Assembly: GCA_964474655.1 (NCBI GenBank)
Contig: CAYYTU010000001.1
Location: 1-64,000, forward strand
Direction of reading: 5' to 3'
DNA length: 64,000 nucleotides
From: CAYYTU01 sp964474655
GTDB taxonomy: Bacteria; Chloroflexota; Anaerolineae; B4-G1
Below the pieces are notes generated by a model. That model saw only the letters and a list, made by a program, of their open reading frames with translations. It made no database searches and was not told where the DNA came from. The translations under genes and the position numbers were made by a program. Each line of letters opens with the position of its first letter. Position 1 is the stretch's first letter. Below are positions 61,433-64,000 of this stretch, one piece after another.

Positions 61433-62776
61433 GTGCCCGACGAGACTCAACGCTATCTCTTTGTGACCGGCAAGCTGGCCGCGGACGCGCTGCGCGATAC
61501 CCTGGAGGCGATGGAACCGGACTTCGACTACGAGATCAAGCCACTTGATATTTCGGTCGCCGCGCTGATGGACGCCGGCTGGATCGCGCGCCATCTGGAC
61601 GGCGCCCAGGGCTGCGACCAGGTGATGATCTCCGGCTGGGTGCAGGGCGATCCCTCCCTCATTGAGGAAAAGCTCGGCGTGCCAGTGGTGCTTGGCCCCA
61701 AGGACCTCAAGGACATCCCCGTCTTCTTCGGCCGCGAGCGGGTGCTGCCCGGCTACGGCGAGTACCAGGTGCAGATCCTGGGTGAGATCGTCGAGGCCTA
61801 TCGCATGCCCTGGGACGACCTTCTGGCTCGCGCCGAGTACTTCCGCGCCAGCGGCGCCGACATCATCGACCTGGGCTGTCCGGTCGGCATGGAGCGAGGC
61901 TTCCCCGACGTGGGCGAGGTCGTGACCAAGCTGAAGGAGCACGGCTTCACCGTCAGCCTGGACACCTTCCACCACCAGACGATTCTGGAGGCCGACGAGG
62001 CCGGGCTCGACATGCTGCTCAGCATCAACAGCACCAATATGGAGCTGGCCCCCCGGCTGAGCTGCAAGGTCGTGGTGATCCCCGACTTCGACCAGGGGCT
62101 GGAATCGCTGGAGCGCAACATCGCGCAGTTGGAGGCGTGGGGGGTGCCCTACGTCATCGATCCCATCGTCAACCCCATCAACTTTGGCTTTGCCGAGTGT
62201 CTCTATCGCTTCTACGAGACCCGGCGGCGGTATCCGGAGGCGGAGATGCTGATGGGCGTGGCCAACCTGACCGAGCTGACCGACGCCGACACCACCGGCG
62301 TCAACGCGGTGATGGCCGGCTTCGTCACCGAGCTGCACATCAACTACGTGCTGATGACCGAGGTGATCAGTTGGGCCAGAGGGGCGGTGCGCGAGTTTGA
62401 CCTGGCCCGCAAGCTGATGTACTATTCCCATCAGAACAATATCCTGCCCAAGCACGTCGACGATCGCCTGATCACCGTCAAAGACCCGCCCCATGAGCCT
62501 TTCACCGAGGCCGAACTGCGCCATATGCAGGAGAAAGTGGGAGACAGGAACTTCCGCATCTTCGCCAACGATGACTACGTCTACGTCTTCAATCGCGACC
62601 TGTTCGTGAAGGGCACCGATCCCCAGGAGATCTTCGATCAGCTTGGCGTGAGCGATGGCTCGCACGGCTTCTACCTGGGCCGGGAGCTGGAACGGGCCGC
62701 GTTGGCCGTCCAACTGGGCAAGAAGTACACCCAGGAGGTGCCATTGCGCTGGGGCTACCTGAGCGATGATCATTGA
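61433..62776 (+). CDS. Dihydropteroate-synthase-like protein (DUF6513 type)
   Basis: 447 aa from GTG 61433 with AGGAGG upstream. The N-terminal part (1-110, YLFVTGKLAADALRDTLEAM) precedes a TIM-barrel related to pterin-binding enzymes: ASGADIIDLGCPVGMERGFP, FTVSLDTFHHQTILEADEAG, LSINSTNMELA and MLMGVANLTELTDADTTGVN. Such proteins occur in H4MPT clusters of methylotrophs and archaea and are candidates for condensing the pterin with the ribofuranosyl-aniline phosphate. Starts 142 bases after the PTPS gene. Confidence 0.87.
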   Translation: MPDETQRYLFVTGKLAADALRDTLEAMEPDFDYEIKPLDISVAALMDAGWIARHLDGAQGCDQVMISGWVQGDPSLIEEKLGVPVVLGPKDLKDIPVFFGRERVLPGYGEYQVQILGEIVEAYRMPWDDLLARAEYFRASGADIIDLGCPVGMERGFPDVGEVVTKLKEHGFTVSLDTFHHQTILEADEAGLDMLLSINSTNMELAPRLSCKVVVIPDFDQGLESLERNIAQLEAWGVPYVIDPIVNPINFGFAECLYRFYETRRRYPEAEMLMGVANLTELTDADTTGVNAVMAGFVTELHINYVLMTEVISWARGAVREFDLARKLMYYSHQNNILPKHVDDRLITVKDPPHEPFTEAELRHMQEKVGDRNFRIFANDDYVYVFNRDLFVKGTDPQEIFDQLGVSDGSHGFYLGRELERAALAVQLGKKYTQEVPLRWGYLSDDH

Positions 62777-63329
62777 GACCATCTTCTCCACCCTGGACGC
62801 GGCGGGGAATCCCAATTGGGCGCCGATGGGCCTGGTCTGGGGCGAGGCGGAGATGACGGTGCGACCCTTTCGCGATACGGACACGTACCGCAACTTGAAG
62901 GAGACGCGCTTCGGCGTGGCCAACCTGAGCGATAACGTGCTCTTCTTCGTCCGCACCGCCCTTTCCGACGCGCAGTTACCCCATTTCCCCGCCCGCCACG
63001 TGCGCGGCGTGGTGCTGGAGGAGGCTTGCGCCTGGCGCGAGCTGGAGGTAGTGCAGGTGGACGGGGACGAGGAGCGAGCCGAGATTCAATGCTGCGTCGT
63101 GGGTGAGGGGCGCTTGCGGGATTTTCTGGGCTTCAACCGAGGCAAAAACATGGTCATTGAGGCCGCTATTCTCGCCACTCGGCTCCATCTGCACGATCGG
63201 GCGGACGTCGAGAGCGCATTCCAACGATACCGCGACCTGGTGCGCAAGACCGGTGGCGAACAGGAGCGGAAAGCGATGCAGCACCTGGAGGATTATGTGA
63301 TGAGGTGGTACCTTGCACGTGAGAATTAA
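62766..63329 (+). CDS. DUF447 family protein
   Basis: 187 aa. Split-barrel flavin-binding-like family found in H4MPT gene sets of methylotrophs and methanogens: MIIETIFSTLDAAGNPNWAP, MGLVWGEAEMTVRPFRDTDT and FNRGKNMVIEAAILATRLHL. Biochemical role unproven. Its start overlaps the previous stop by 11 bases and its end overlaps the next gene, so three genes are tightly coupled. Confidence 0.87.
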   Translation: MIIETIFSTLDAAGNPNWAPMGLVWGEAEMTVRPFRDTDTYRNLKETRFGVANLSDNVLFFVRTALSDAQLPHFPARHVRGVVLEEACAWRELEVVQVDGDEERAEIQCCVVGEGRLRDFLGFNRGKNMVIEAAILATRLHLHDRADVESAFQRYRDLVRKTGGEQERKAMQHLEDYVMRWYLAREN

Positions 63330-64000
63330 AGCGGCTGCCAGGCTGCATATGGGGTTCATCGACCTACACGGCGGCCTGGGACGCAAGTTCGGCAGCATCG
63401 GCGTCGCGCTGGAGGAACCGCGGCTGGTCGTGGAGGCCGCGCCCGCCGACCAACTGACAGCCGAAGGGCCGGAGCATGAGCGCGTCCTGGAGTTCGCCGG
63501 GCGCTTCTACGCTCACTACATCGCTGACACGCCTAACGCGTCCGCCGCCCATTTACGCGTGCTCGAGGCCATTCCTCCCCACGTTGGCCTGGGATCAGGG
63601 ACGCAACTCGCCCTGGCGGTGGGGGTGGCCCTTACTCGGCTGTATGGGCTTGAGGTCAGCGTCTTTGAGCTGGCCGAGGTGATGGGGCGAGGCCAGCGTT
63701 CCAGTATTGGCATCGGGGCGTTTGAGCGCGGGGGCTTCCTGGTCGATGGTGGACATCCGACCGAGGGACCGGATCATCTCGCGCCCATCATCGTGCATCA
63801 CCCGTTTCCGTCCGACTGGCGCTTCGTCATCGTCACGCCCCATATCGCGCCTGGGTTGAGCGGCGACGAGGAGGATGCAGCGTTCGTCGATCTCCCCCCA
63901 TCTTCGCTGGACCATACCGGGCGGATCAGTCGCCTGTTGGTGCTGAAGATGCTCCCTGCGTTGGTCGAACGGGACATCGCCGCTTTCGGCCAGGCCCTGA
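63313..64000 (+). CDS. mptG: Beta-ribofuranosylaminobenzene 5'-phosphate synthase (5' part)
   Basis: No stop before the window end; about 229 codons visible. TTG 63313 has GAGGTGG at good spacing; GTG 63319 is the alternative. GHMP-fold enzyme that joins 4-aminobenzoate (or hydroxybenzoate) and PRPP, the committed step of H4MPT synthesis. RIKAAARLHMGFIDLHGGLG, KFGSIGVALEEP, ATP-type loop PPHVGLGSGTQLALAVG, and GRGQRSSIGIGAFERGGFLV are diagnostic. It overlaps DUF447. Confidence 0.93.
   Translation, partial: MHVRIKAAARLHMGFIDLHGGLGRKFGSIGVALEEPRLVVEAAPADQLTAEGPEHERVLEFAGRFYAHYIADTPNASAAHLRVLEAIPPHVGLGSGTQLALAVGVALTRLYGLEVSVFELAEVMGRGQRSSIGIGAFERGGFLVDGGHPTEGPDHLAPIIVHHPFPSDWRFVIVTPHIAPGLSGDEEDAAFVDLPPSSLDHTGRISRLLVLKMLPALVERDIAAFGQAL

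Overview
The window reads as a bacterial chromosome segment, most likely from a Chloroflexota (Anaerolineae-like) genome or MAG. This is inference. It rests on secreted proteins ending in a PLV-type C-terminus, Pro/Thr-rich secreted linkers, a FecR/anti-sigma-like signalling protein, heptanucleotide and palindromic intergenic repeats, and an ordinary bacterial housekeeping set (smc, rnc, ftsY, prfB, tilS, murJ, rsfS). One 100-N assembly gap (22143-22242) lies in a repetitive tail. No rRNA, tRNA or CRISPR array was found. Layout: (1) 1-20957, an envelope polysaccharide locus on the + strand. After an IS4-type transposase remnant come a Wzz/BY-kinase, an O-antigen ligase/polymerase, three glycosyltransferases, a hexapeptide acyltransferase, a Wzx-like flippase, a lipoprotein, an SGNH-like membrane protein, a DegT aminotransferase, a giant beta-helix surface protein, an initiating sugar-phosphate transferase, a PglF/CapD-type dehydratase and an FG-GAP surface protein. 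Base composition rises abruptly near 10.5 kb, inside the lipoprotein gene, which suggests a recombination edge. (2) 20966-24885, minus strand: an OmpR-type response regulator preceded by a very unusual single polypeptide joining sigma-factor-like, histidine-kinase, anti-sigma-like, membrane and FecR parts. (3) 25095-30244, minus strand: ftsY, prfB (with the +1 programmed frameshift), an EF-Tu-like small protein, tilS and a lipidated/anchored Ig-like protein, ending in a terminator. (4) 30431-42854: GT2, threonine synthase, MazG-like and rnc coupled by ATGA overlaps; a Tat-type metallophosphoesterase; smc, asparaginase, rsfS; a dead TrmB regulator; then a C39-peptidase-like/TPR protein and murJ. 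(5) 43554-46904, minus strand: amino-sugar catabolism (ROK kinase, NagA, NagB-II-like SIS protein). (6) 47050-64000: a C1-transfer locus of archaeal flavour. It starts at a near-consensus promoter with a short leader RNA that can form a pseudoknot and ends in a terminator. It encodes a DUF2193-like protein, an Isf-like and an AfpA/Dmr-like flavoprotein, an unrecognised 592-aa protein, a stand-alone LarC2-like protein, an MtdA/MtdB-type methylene-tetrahydromethanopterin dehydrogenase, an ATP-grasp ligase, formylmethanofuran dehydrogenase subunits D, B and A, a pyrophosphokinase-MptA fusion, a PTPS-family protein, a dihydropteroate-synthase-like protein, DUF447 and beta-RFAP synthase (cut by the window end). 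Together these genes would make tetrahydromethanopterin and move C1 units between methylene, formyl and CO2/formate levels. Formaldehyde-activating enzyme, cyclohydrolase (mch), formyltransferase and FwdC are not in the window. The locus is peppered with non-autonomous repeats, one with an intact target-site duplication and a recognisable empty relative.
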